Source of the DNA: Hamiltosporidium magnivora
Lineage: Eukaryota > Microsporidia > Dubosqiidae
Reading direction: 5' to 3'
DNA: 15,586 nucleotides
Assembly: GCA_004325065.1 (NCBI GenBank)
Contig: PITI01000268.1
Span: 1-15,586 of the forward strand
This document shows, in pieces, positions 8,484-15,586 of the stretch; position 1 is the first letter of the stretch; each line of letters begins with the position of its first letter. Position numbers and translations under genes: made by a program. Below the pieces are notes generated by a model. The model had not been told where the DNA came from. It saw only the letters and a list, made by a program, of their open reading frames with translations, and did no database searches.

Positions 8484-9180
8484 TTTCTTATGAATGTGAA
8501 GCAGAATGTCCACATAAAAACATTTTGCTTGGCAATGAGTGTATAAAACTGGTATGAGGATCATTGTTTAGATATTTAGTGGCAAAAAACCCTCACAGCA
8601 TCTTTGGTTGTTCCATGGGAGTTGTTATGAGGAGGAGAGGTCTAAGAAATGGCGAAACTTTTTCTACAAATAAATATTTGTAGTTTCTTAGGTAGCTTGA
8701 TTGTAGAACGCGACTGAAAATATAGGTAATTGCCATGTAAAAGAGTGGAAACCCAATCTTGCATACTCGGGTTAGAAAATTTACGCCTGAAAGATATAGA
8801 AAACAAAACTATTTAAAGCCTGGAGAGCTAAGTAGCAGGTTATAATTGTTGGTATTACATTGCACTGTCTAGGTTGATCCCATGTAAGTCTCTGAAATAT
8901 ATCTTAGCTAGAAGTTTATAAGGTTTAGAAAGTGTAAAGTAAGTGGGAATACAGCATAATATTGAGTGGGTTTGGGGTAGATTTTATTCTACGATACACA
9001 TCCATACAACGGAAACTAACGAAATCGAGGCAACCACCTTGCTTATTAAATTGTTAACACAGCTTTTAGATGAAAGGATTTGGGATGTAGGTATCTTAGG
9101 GGGTACCGATGGGGTGTTGAGATAGCAGTTATTTATGTTAAACCTACCACAGCATTAATGCTATGAAAACAAATATAACA
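8484..9180. other. Unassigned island of lower A+T content, possible decayed gene or transposon
   Basis: Base composition shifts visibly here toward more G and C than the flanks, similar to the retrotransposon relic at 12.8-14.4 kb. The plus frame through 8943-9125 gives a mixed, protein-like stretch (IEWVWGRFYSTIHIHTTE, then LTQLLDERIWDVGILGG), and reading upstream in that frame to about 8499 meets a stop roughly every 20 codons. Other frames on both strands also have fairly long open runs, so no frame can be chosen with confidence. I do not recognise a family, and the parts of the retrotransposon I know do not match. Options are a decayed transposable element, a dead host gene, or a structured non-coding RNA locus. 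Confidence 0.4.
8642..8691. other. Long two-part inverted repeat (potential hairpin)
   Basis: An inner perfect palindrome pairs CTACAAATA (8664-8672) with TATTTGTAG (8675-8683) around an AA loop. An outer pair, CTAAGAAA (8642-8649) and TTTCTTAG (8684-8691), abuts the inner right arm, leaving a one-sided 14-base bulge on the left (8650-8663). In all 17 base pairs can form. It lies inside the unassigned island. Confidence 0.75.
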
Positions 9181-10022
9181 CTTGCCACTGTTTTAAAAAG
9201 ATGTGATATCTTTAAATAAAGTTTTAAACCAATATAAAACCGCTTTTATCATTAAAAATGGTGTTTTTGTAGCATTTTTAAATACAATCTTGCTTTTTAT
9301 TTCTTAGAATAATAAGAAAAATAAAAATAAGAAAATGAAAAGTGAGTTATAGTTTACGGAGATTTCAAATAAGAATAAGAAAGAATAAATAAAAAAAAAT
9401 ATAAAAGATATTCTTAAAAATAAAATGCCAAAAAATTGTTGCATTTATGATTTATAAAATAACAATCAAAATAACTCTAAAATTTGTATTGTGTGTTCCA
9501 CAGTTATAATTGTTTAGTGTAAATAAGAAGAACTGAAAAAAAATTTCTTTAATACTGCACCACACTTTAAAAAATACATTAAAATGTCATAAATATCAAT
9601 CTATGCATAAACAAAAAAATTATTTAAGAAAAAAAGGCATGGAAAAAGCATAAAAAGCAGAAGAGAATGTAGTAGAATATAAGTAATTCTCACTCTATAA
9701 CTTTGAAGTAACCGTTGAATAAAAAAATAAAATAAAAAGAAATAAAAAAAAAGCATTAAAATTAAGAAAGTTAATTACAAAAATAGAAATATAAAAGAAT
9801 AGAAATACAAAAATTAAAAAATAAATAAATACAATAAACCAAACCGAAGAAATACAAAAATAGAAATATAAAAAAATATAAAGAATAACCAAATATAAAG
9901 AATTAAAATTCCAAATTAATACAAAAATAGAAATATAAAAAAATCTAAAATTAAAAATTAAAAATTACTAAAAGAAAACAAAGAATAAAATAAAATTTTT
10001 TCCGAATTAAACCCTTTAATCT
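9181..10022. other. A-rich low-complexity spacer downstream of eEF1A
   Basis: About 840 bases, increasingly A-rich on the plus strand from about 9590. Since eEF1A is on the minus strand, this is its 3' side. No gene is supported; a T-rich minus-strand frame at 9695-9892 encodes only Phe/Ile/Tyr-rich low-complexity sequence. Confidence 0.6.
9776..9940. repeat. Dispersed 21-base direct repeat, three exact copies
   Basis: A 21-base word starting TACAAAAATAGAAATATAAA occurs exactly at 9776-9796, 9853-9873 and 9920-9940. Spacing is 77 and 67 bases, so it is not a clean tandem array, and partial copies (GAATAGAAATACAAAAAT) lie between. It looks like a decayed A-rich minisatellite. Confidence 0.7.
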
Positions 10023-11453
10023 TTAACCAGCTGGTGCTTTAGACCTTCCAACTGGTGCCTTCTTCTTATCAACCACCTTACCCTTACCTTCAGTCTTAGC
10101 AGAAATACCCGTTACTTCCTTGAACTCATCCGCAGAATATCGATGCTCAATAGCACCAATTCCTACAACAGCACCACCATCACGAAGAGCAAACTTAGCC
10201 AAAGAAGGATACTCGGTCATTACTTCCATTACTGTAGACTTCTGTGGTTGTATGACACAAAGAAGTGTATCTCCTTTAGAAGCCAAATCAGGATCAGTAA
10301 TAGTCTCTTTTACTCCCGGTGCTTTCTTACTAAGAAATTTAACCAACTTAACAGGGACATGATGAGTTCCTAAATCCATTACAGGACAGTAACCTGGTTT
10401 TATACCCTTAGGATGATCTATAATCATAATCTTAGCTCTTGCACCCTCAAACATAACAATTGGAGAATTCTTAGCCTCACTTACCACATTACCTGCCTTT
10501 ATCTGAGTAATATCTCCTTTAGTAATACTTTTAAGTGCCAACCCACAGTTATCACCTGCCATTACCTCTGTCTGTGCCTCCTTATGAATTTCTAAGGATT
10601 TGATTTCTGCACAGATATCTGCTGGTTGTATTGTTACTTGCATACCTGGCTTAATAACACCTGCATCTACTCTACCTGTATAAACAGTACCAATACCACT
10701 TATCTTATGAATAGAAACAATAGGCATTCTAAGGGGTTTACCGATAGGTCTCTCAGGCACAGATTGGAAATCAATTGCTCCTTCCAAAGTCTTAATGTTT
10801 TGACCTTCTTTCATTGTACCTTCGAACCAACTAAACTTTTCTCCTTTCTCCACAATATTGATACCTTTATATCCACTAATAGGTATAATAATTGGATCTT
10901 TGTCCGGATGTATCTTAGAAATAATACGTTTCATCTCATCTCTGACTTCTTCAAATCTTTGTTTCTGAGAACCTTCTGGTACTGCATCTGTCTTATTAAT
11001 ACCTACTATAAGTTTTTTAACACCTACAATACCACTAATAGTAATATGACTCTTAAGTGTTCCACCAGAAATCGCCTTTTCAAATTCATTAGCAGCACAT
11101 GGTACAATAACAATACCTACATCTGCTTGTGCTGCTCCAGTAACCATGTTCTTAATAAAATCTTTATGCCCGGGACAATCAATAATATTCAATTCGAATT
11201 TAGATGTCTTAATATGAATAAGTGTATTGTTAATAGTAATACCTCTATCACGTTCAGAGTCACTGGTGTCAGTGACAAAAGCGTAGCGAAAAGATTCTTT
11301 TCCTTTTGTTTCTGCTATGTTCTTCAGTTTTTCCATAACACGTTCCCCCACGAATCCTAGTTGGTATACCAAGTTACCTACTGTTGTACTTTTGCCGGAG
11401 TCTACGTGTCCGATGACACACATATTTATAGCGCGTCTAAATGCTGTTGCCAT
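10023..11453 (-). CDS. Translation elongation factor eEF1A (EF-1 alpha)
   Basis: A 476-residue GTPase that delivers aminoacyl-tRNA to the ribosomal A site in the cytosol. Motifs: P-loop GHVDSGKS (15-22), the switch I ERDRGITI (67-74), DCPGHKDF (92-99), NKTD (153-156, usually NKMD) and SGYKG (193-197). Domain 2 begins near 240 (RMPIVSIHKISGIGTVYTGRV, split by IHK), and domain 3 near 335 ends in the FALRDGGAVVGIG block (421-433). Length is slightly above the usual 450-460 residues. The divergent switch-region sequence AFVTDTSDSERDR and the basic tail after 455 fit fast-evolving microsporidian versions. The start follows a TACCCCCAGAAA leader, so the 5' leader is probably very short. The gene is visibly richer in G+C than everything around it, which fits codon selection in a highly expressed gene. 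Long frames on the opposite strand are shadows. Confidence 0.98.
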   Translation of the reverse strand: MATAFRRAINMCVIGHVDSGKSTTVGNLVYQLGFVGERVMEKLKNIAETKGKESFRYAFVTDTSDSERDRGITINNTLIHIKTSKFELNIIDCPGHKDFIKNMVTGAAQADVGIVIVPCAANEFEKAISGGTLKSHITISGIVGVKKLIVGINKTDAVPEGSQKQRFEEVRDEMKRIISKIHPDKDPIIIPISGYKGINIVEKGEKFSWFEGTMKEGQNIKTLEGAIDFQSVPERPIGKPLRMPIVSIHKISGIGTVYTGRVDAGVIKPGMQVTIQPADICAEIKSLEIHKEAQTEVMAGDNCGLALKSITKGDITQIKAGNVVSEAKNSPIVMFEGARAKIMIIDHPKGIKPGYCPVMDLGTHHVPVKLVKFLSKKAPGVKETITDPDLASKGDTLLCVIQPQKSTVMEVMTEYPSLAKFALRDGGAVVGIGAIEHRYSADEFKEVTGISAKTEGKGKVVDKKKAPVGRSKAPAG

Positions 11454-11473
11454 TTTCTGGGGGTAAAAAATTT
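11454..11473 (-). promoter_or_regulatory. CCC-type start-proximal motif and AAATTT element of eEF1A
   Basis: Read on the minus strand, the region just before the start codon contains AAATTTTTTACCCCCAG followed by AAA and ATG. The C-run lies at 11459-11463. An A/T-rich AAATTT-like block followed by a CCC-like block right at the start is the arrangement described for highly expressed microsporidian genes such as those for ribosomal proteins. Confidence 0.75.
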
Positions 11474-11620
11474 AAGAATTTATATTTGTAAAGAAATGGT
11501 AGTATGGGGTGTTATTTATAATAATATTGATGGTGTTAAATTTATATTAAAATATTTATTAGTTGGTTTATAAGAAAAGCGGTTTTATTTACACAAAAAA
11601 ATTGATAAAATATTTCAATA

Positions 11621-11692
11621 GAAATTGTATTTTTACTTGAAATTGTATTTTTACTTGAAATTGTATTTTTAGTAGAAATTGTATTTTTATGA
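11621..11692. repeat. 18-bp tandem repeat, four copies, upstream of eEF1A
   Basis: Four head-to-tail 18-base units, each starting GAAATTGTATTTTTA, occupy 11621-11638, 11639-11656, 11657-11674 and 11675-11692. The first two are identical; the last two differ only in the final three bases (GTA, TGA instead of CTT). The array begins about 170 bases upstream of the eEF1A start codon. Confidence 0.95.
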
Positions 11693-11931
11693 GAAAAGTA
11701 CATATTTCTAAGAAAGTAGTTCATTTAGTAGAATTATGTTTTAAAAGCAGTCATTTGTAGTAAACAGTTTTATAAAAGAAGAATATATTTATAAGACATA
11801 ACAGTAATATTTTCTTAGTATTTAACGAATGTATTTTTAAAAAGAAGAAAAAGGTGTAGTTGTGTGAATGAGAGAAGGTTTGTGTATGTGAAAGACAGAG
11901 TGCAAGATAGTTGGTGTCTGCGAGGAGTAAG

Positions 11932-12123
11932 ATAGAGAGTATGAGAAATAGAAAGAGTGTGGGAGATAGAAAGAGAGTGTGGGAGATAGAAAGAGAGTAT
12001 GGGAAATAGAAAGAGTGTGGGAGATAGAAAGAGTGTGGGAGATAGAAAGGAGCAGAGAATATGAGAGATGGTATGAAAGATAGAAAGAGAGTATGAAAGA
12101 GAGAAGAGATAAAGAGAGAAGAA
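11932..12123. repeat. Purine-rich 18/20-bp minisatellite
   Basis: The word TAGAAAGAG (last copies TAGAAAGGA and TAGAAAGAG) recurs at 11949, 11967, 11987, 12007, 12025, 12043 and 12081. Steps are 18, 20, 20, 18, 18 and 38 bases, so units of 18 and 20 bases alternate, differing by a two-base GA insertion. Units contain GTGTGGGAGA or GTATGGGAAA. The plus strand is almost entirely purine plus T, with hardly any C. The minus-strand frame 11837-12163 is a Ser/Leu/Tyr-rich translation of this repeat rather than a gene. Confidence 0.9.
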
Positions 12124-12426
12124 ACAATATGTGATATATCATATAACTAATCATAAAATTCAAAGAAGAAAGAGAATGAATAAAGAGAAGTAAAACGAAA
12201 AGAAAGAGAAAAGTTACGTTTATAAAAGAAAAGAAACGTGTTTTAATATTAAAAATATTTTTATAATAAAATAACAGTTAAAGAAATATTTAAAAATCGA
12301 TATAAAGAAAATTTAATTTATTTTTAAAAGGAAAGAATTATTGTCTGATTTAATATTAATAAAGTGATTGTTAAATTAAATTTTATTTAATAGAAAATAA
12401 AGGAAATAAAATATAAAATATAAATA

Positions 12427-12650
12427 GAATATGAAGCAATTAAAAGAAAATTATAGAATGGCAATAAAATATAAAAAAAAATAATAAAGGAAATAAGAAA
12501 TAATATGAATTAAAAAAAAATTATAGAATGGCAATAAAATATAAAAAATAATAAAGGAAATAAGAAATAACATGAATTAAAAGAAAATTATAGAATGGCA
12601 ATAAAATATAAAAAATAATAAAGGAAAAAGAAATAATATGAATTAAAAAA
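12427..12650. repeat. 67-70-bp tandem repeat, about three copies
   Basis: The marker TAGAATGGCAATAAAAT starts at 12454, 12524 and 12591, giving periods of 70 and 67 bases; the difference is in the length of A-runs. Each unit also holds AATAAAGGAAATAAGAAATAA and ATGAATTAAAAGAAAA. Partial units extend to about 12760 (AATATAATAGAATATG). Edges are approximate. Confidence 0.88.
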
Positions 12651-12841
12651 TGAAAAGGAATATGTAAATAATAGGAATATAATAGAATATGCAGTAATAA
12701 AAAAATAAAAGAGATTCAAGGAAATAAAATATAAATTGTAGGAATATAATAGATAATATTAGATAGAATATAAGTACTCTAAGATAACAGTATGCACTTA
12801 TTATAAAGTATTTATTATAAATATTTTACAAGAAAATTGAT

Positions 12842-13610
12842 AGAAGAATTTTACAGGGAGACTGTCCGTTACCATTGTTGTTTGTGTTGGATATGGATCT
12901 ATTAAGACGAAATATCAATGTGTAATACACAAAAGGGACATACATAATTATGCATTTTCTTACTCAACCAATAATTAGTTTTTTATTGATGATCTCCAGC
13001 TTCTTGCTAAAGATGGAACTACTCTTGAAAGATGGCTGAGGAGGTGAAGAGGTTTATGAACAACTAGGTTAGAAATAAACAAAGAGAAGTCGGCCACGAA
13101 TGATCCATGTTGTGAAGATACTGCTAGTCTTTTTAAAAGAAAAGGCATTTACAAAAAATTTGGAATAATAGAAGATTGCAGATGAATTAACACTTGTGTC
13201 CTTTGAAGAAGTACAGATTAAACTGATAGCCCAGGTAGAGAGACTTTTACGCACGAGCTTGAATTCAAGAAATTTATTTTAAGCCATTGATCAACATGCA
13301 ATATCCTTCCTAAATTATCACTAAGTGTACTTCACATGAAGCTGCTAGCTTTTCTAAGTTATATGATGGAGTGTGTTGCGGGCTTAGCAAAGAATACGAT
13401 CACTTCAGGCCATAGTGTAAAGAACGTCTATATCATTCCCGTAGATAACTTAGAAGCGGTTTACATAGTGTTAAGTTCAATCGCAAACATATGCTTTTAC
13501 CATTCTTGGATTGTCTAGAAAAATCTAAAGATACATCGACCAGAAGAGCAGGAATTCTAAAGCTTGGGAATAATAATAAAACCCACCTTTCACCAATTAA
13601 AAACGCTTAA
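12842..13610 (+). pseudogene. Reverse transcriptase C-terminal half and linker, frameshifted
   Basis: Frame one (12842-12925) reads RRILQGDCPLPLLFVLDM, the template/primer-contact block found in LINE reverse transcriptases, and ends at a TAA. A second frame from 12979 reads FFIDDLQLLAKDGTTLERW, giving the FIDD form of the YxDD catalytic motif, and ends at TGA 13048-13050. A third from 13069 reads LEINKEKSATNDPCCED. A fourth near 13196-13280 includes VERLLRTSLNSRNLF then, after a TAA, AIDQHAISFLNYH. A fifth (13336-13518) includes LAKNTITSGHSVKNVYI. A sixth (13476-13607) includes FLDCLEKSKDTSTRRAGIL before TAA. The fingers and first catalytic Asp are absent, so the remnant cannot be functional. 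The frames fit one decayed ORF, not several genes. Confidence 0.8.
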
Positions 13611-13762
13611 AAGTAAAATACGGGTTGGAAGAGGAAGTCCAAAAGTAGAAAGTAGAAGAAGCTCAACCAGCCAAGTTATATAACGAAATCGAAAACCGAA
13701 ATGAATTCAAAGTTGTATAATGCTAGAAGTAACGAGCTGCTATATGTGAATAACTCCTTGAA

Positions 13763-14440
13763 ATGTTAAAGAAAGAAAGTGTAAGACCAAGTGATGAAGC
13801 ATTGTTCTGCTATGCCCAGGATAGAAATATATTCCGAGGAGCAGAAGATGCTGATCAACACAGCAACACGTCTAGCAAAACCGTATATCATGTAGCAACG
13901 AGAAGTGAAAAAAATCTTGGTCACGACTATACTATACGACATAATGAAGTGTTATGATGCATATATTTAATCTTAATAAATAGATATCATATAGAGTTTG
14001 TTAAACGAATTAGAAGTCACTCGGTTTAGAAAATTCTTGATAAAAAGTAGGCAGAGATTAGAGTAAACACCAGAATAAAAACCAATTTCAAGATTCGAAG
14101 CAATGCACCTACATTTTATTTTAGATAAGAGGAAAAAGAAGATGACACTCATTGAAGTAGGAATTGCTTTTTGGAATTCACTTCAAATAGTTGAAATCGA
14201 AAGACTTAGGAAGTATGACCTATTGGCCAATGAATTAAGTCTTATTTATAAATGTAGTGTGGAGATAATTCCTTACATGATGACTTTGGGCGGTCTTGTG
14301 ACCAAATATCATAAGACGTATGCCAAAGGAGTACAAATACCCAGAAATGTAGAGGCATATATACAATCTATAGTTCTCAAGAAGACAGTCTAAACACTTT
14401 CCTTTGATCGACGAAGAGAACTAAGCCAGGTCTGAATGCC
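13763..14440 (+). pseudogene. Zinc-binding and endonuclease-like C-terminus of the retrotransposon, decayed
   Basis: An open segment at 13763-13957 reads SVRPSDEALFCYAQDRN and then TVYHVATRSEKNLGHDYT, the position of the Cys/His zinc-binding motif in R2/R4/Dong-type elements; the second half looks degenerate, with Ser where a Cys is expected before the HDYT block. Reading on past a TGA at 13954 and two TAG codons near 14026 and 14048 gives EIRVNTRIKTNFKI. The 14103-14393 segment then contains LIEVGI, RLRKYDLLANELSLIYKC, IIPYMMTLGGLVTKYHKTY and NVEAYIQSIVLKK. This fits a PD-(D/E)XK-type restriction-like endonuclease, but the upstream Pro-Asp expected before LIEVGI is not visible (HLHFILDKR instead). 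After a TAA at 14391-14393 the frame continues in-frame as TLSFDRRREL to about 14440, so that stop is a nonsense mutation and the 96-codon ORF is not a separate gene. Confidence 0.75.
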
Positions 14441-15586
14441 GAAAAGAGCTGGAAAAGAGCGTCATTTAGTGTTATTGAAGGAGCTGAGATGCAGGAACAA
14501 CCAGCAAACCCTTTAAAGCAATGAATAATGATGAAAATGGTGTTAAACATGATAATAGAAAAAACAACTTACCTCCTATTATTTTAGATGGCGTAATCAC
14601 AATGCAGCAAACGAAAATAACATAAAGGAAGACTCGGATTTAGAAGAAGAAAAAGAAGCGGTGAAAATGGTGGAAGATAATATACAAAAGAGATAAAATT
14701 TATTACATAAACCATAAATATCATCTATATAATTCAGTAATTTAATGTCCTGACGACGACTCACCTCGAAATGTTTAAGTGATTAAAAGACTAAAATACA
14801 CTAATAAGAGTGTTCCAATTATGATATGTCTCTTTGTATTGATTCAAAATCTTACAATTCCAATGATAGTGAGTAGAACTGGACATAAATCAATTAAAAA
14901 ATTTCTATTTGTTCAAAAAAAAATAATATATTTCTTTTTTAATTTTTCTAACGCTTTCATTTTTAAAAAAATTACATAATCTTGTTAAGATCTCTTCTTT
15001 ACTAAGAATTTACAGTGGCATAAAAAATTTCATGCTAAGATTTATGTTTTTTTTCCAAGCTTCTGTTTAATATATTTATATTCTCAATAATAATTCCACA
15101 AAACAATTTTGCTGGAATAGCTTCATGGAACTTTATACTTGATCTAAATAAAAGATTTTTAATCCAAACAACTGAGAATTTATACAATGAATAACCAATA
15201 CAACATATTTTTAAAAAGCACGGTTTTTCAAACAAATAAAACACTTGACAAAAATAATTTTTTTTGAAGAAAAGCACATAATTGAATGAAAATGGGTTGA
15301 AAGTGAAAAGACTAAACATAAAACGCCAAGCTGAAGTTTTGAAAAATGGAAAGTAAATATAAAAGAAGAAGAGAAATAGGCAGGTTGATAAAGCTTAAGT
15401 TTTTGTTTGGTAAATTGCTCAAAGTAGGTTAATATTTGCAAATGAAAGACTAAAAAAGGTTAAAGAAAGAGACCAGGTGAGGCTAAGAAATCTATCTTGG
15501 AAAATTAAGAAAATATAGCGGTGATAATAAAGTTTAAGATTTTTTCCGGGATTTTTTTCTTATGAATGTAAAAGAAAGTTCGTTTC
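14441..15586. other. A+T-rich tail with weak coding scraps
   Basis: No gene can be supported. A 45-codon open segment at 14559-14696 has an acidic end (KEDSDLEEEKEAVKMVEDN) and could be the retrotransposon's 3' region or an unrelated scrap. Frames at 14779-14979, 15035-15319 and 15211-15441 are Phe/Ile/Lys-rich products of base composition. Near 15440-15510 a charged stretch (ERLKKVKERDQVRLRNLSW) looks more protein-like but is short and runs into stops. Confidence 0.5.

Larger units (their letters stand above)
12836..14440 (+). mobile_element. 5'-truncated, decayed non-LTR retrotransposon (LINE), probably R2/R4/Dong-like with C-terminal endonuclease
   Basis: Reading plus-strand pieces in changing frames reconstitutes the order of a single-ORF non-LTR element: the second half of the reverse transcriptase (ILQGD at 12848, FIDD at 12982), the thumb/linker, a degenerate zinc-binding stretch, and a C-terminal endonuclease-like domain (LIEVGI near 14152). 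At least five frameshifts and several nonsense codons interrupt it. Everything upstream of the QGD motif is missing and the edge is abrupt against A+T-rich repeat DNA, as expected for incomplete target-primed reverse transcription. The region is visibly less A+T-rich than its flanks. Similar elements occur in several large microsporidian genomes, from memory. The 3' end after about 14440 is not defined and no target-site duplication was identified. Confidence 0.82.

Noticed and set aside
8943..9125. 60-codon plus-strand frame as a real gene
   Set aside because: The annotated start is not supported by a start motif, the open frame extends upstream only through several stops, and no family is recognisable. 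Treated as part of the unassigned island.
8484..9130. rRNA fragment (GTGAAGCAGAAT near 8496 and AGGTTGATCC near 8871 resemble large- and small-subunit rRNA words)
   Set aside because: Agreement does not extend beyond about a dozen bases in either case, and the two words belong to different rRNAs in the wrong order.
9695..9892. 65-codon minus-strand frame rich in Phe, Ile and Tyr
   Set aside because: It is the translation of an A-rich low-complexity stretch and has no internal sequence complexity.
10626..11360. 244-codon plus-strand frame opposite eEF1A, and other frames at 10120-10595 and 11361-11573
   Set aside because: They are antisense shadows of the eEF1A coding sequence; their Thr/Asn/Cys/Tyr-rich composition mirrors eEF1A codon use.
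11837..12163. 108-codon minus-strand frame with repeated SISHTL motifs
   Set aside because: The repeat in the protein is just the purine-rich minisatellite read on its pyrimidine strand; there is no start motif or family.
13069..13254. 61-codon minus-strand frame
   Set aside because: It lies antisense to the reverse transcriptase remnant, whose sense frames carry recognisable motifs.
1..15586. tRNA and 5S rRNA genes
   Set aside because: I scanned for GGTTCRA-type T-loop blocks and paired arms in non-coding stretches and found none that could fold into a full cloverleaf; no 5S core was seen. This was by eye, so a covariance scan could still find a divergent one.

Overview
The window reads as nuclear DNA of a microsporidian (intracellular fungal relative) with a loose, repeat-rich genome. 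Four things support this. The sequence is extremely A+T-rich. The genes are intronless and encode compact proteins. Two genes (a candidate Sec20 SNARE and eEF1A) carry the CCC-type motif that microsporidia place a few bases before the start codon. The secretory glycosylation genes are of the fungal Kre2/Ktr (GT15) O-mannosylation type. Genus cannot be fixed by eye; long intergenic spacers and a decayed non-LTR retrotransposon point to one of the larger microsporidian genomes rather than a compact Encephalitozoon-like one.

Layout. 1-7750: four plus-strand genes. Three are paralogous GT15 alpha-1,2-mannosyltransferases (556-1539, 4813-5853, 6779-7747). The fourth, between the first and second, is a 195-residue tail-anchored coiled-coil protein (1917-2504) that I read as a divergent Sec20/BNIP1-type SNARE. 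The 2.3 kb gap between 2504 and 4813 holds five copies of a 78-bp tandem repeat, a weaker 35-38-bp repeat and a possible decayed coding scrap. 7748-10022: no confident gene; an island of less A+T-rich, unassigned sequence with a long hairpin lies at about 8484-9180, followed by A-rich low-complexity DNA. 10023-11453 (minus): eEF1A, compositionally very different from its surroundings. 11454-12830: three different minisatellites (18 bp; 18/20 bp purine-rich; 67-70 bp) in a stretch almost free of C on the plus strand. 12836-about 14440: a 5'-truncated, frameshifted non-LTR retrotransposon with the C-terminal half of its reverse transcriptase and a C-terminal endonuclease-like domain. 14441-15586: A+T-rich DNA with only weak coding scraps.

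How the genes fit together. The Ktr-type enzymes would extend O-linked mannose chains in the early secretory pathway, and a Sec20-type SNARE would serve Golgi-to-ER retrieval in the same pathway; the proximity is suggestive but there is no evidence of co-regulation. eEF1A is housekeeping translation on the opposite strand. I found no defence system, CRISPR array, rRNA or tRNA. The most informative items are the local GT15 expansion with one divergent member, the candidate Sec20, the 78-bp array, the unassigned island at 8.5-9.1 kb and the retrotransposon relic.
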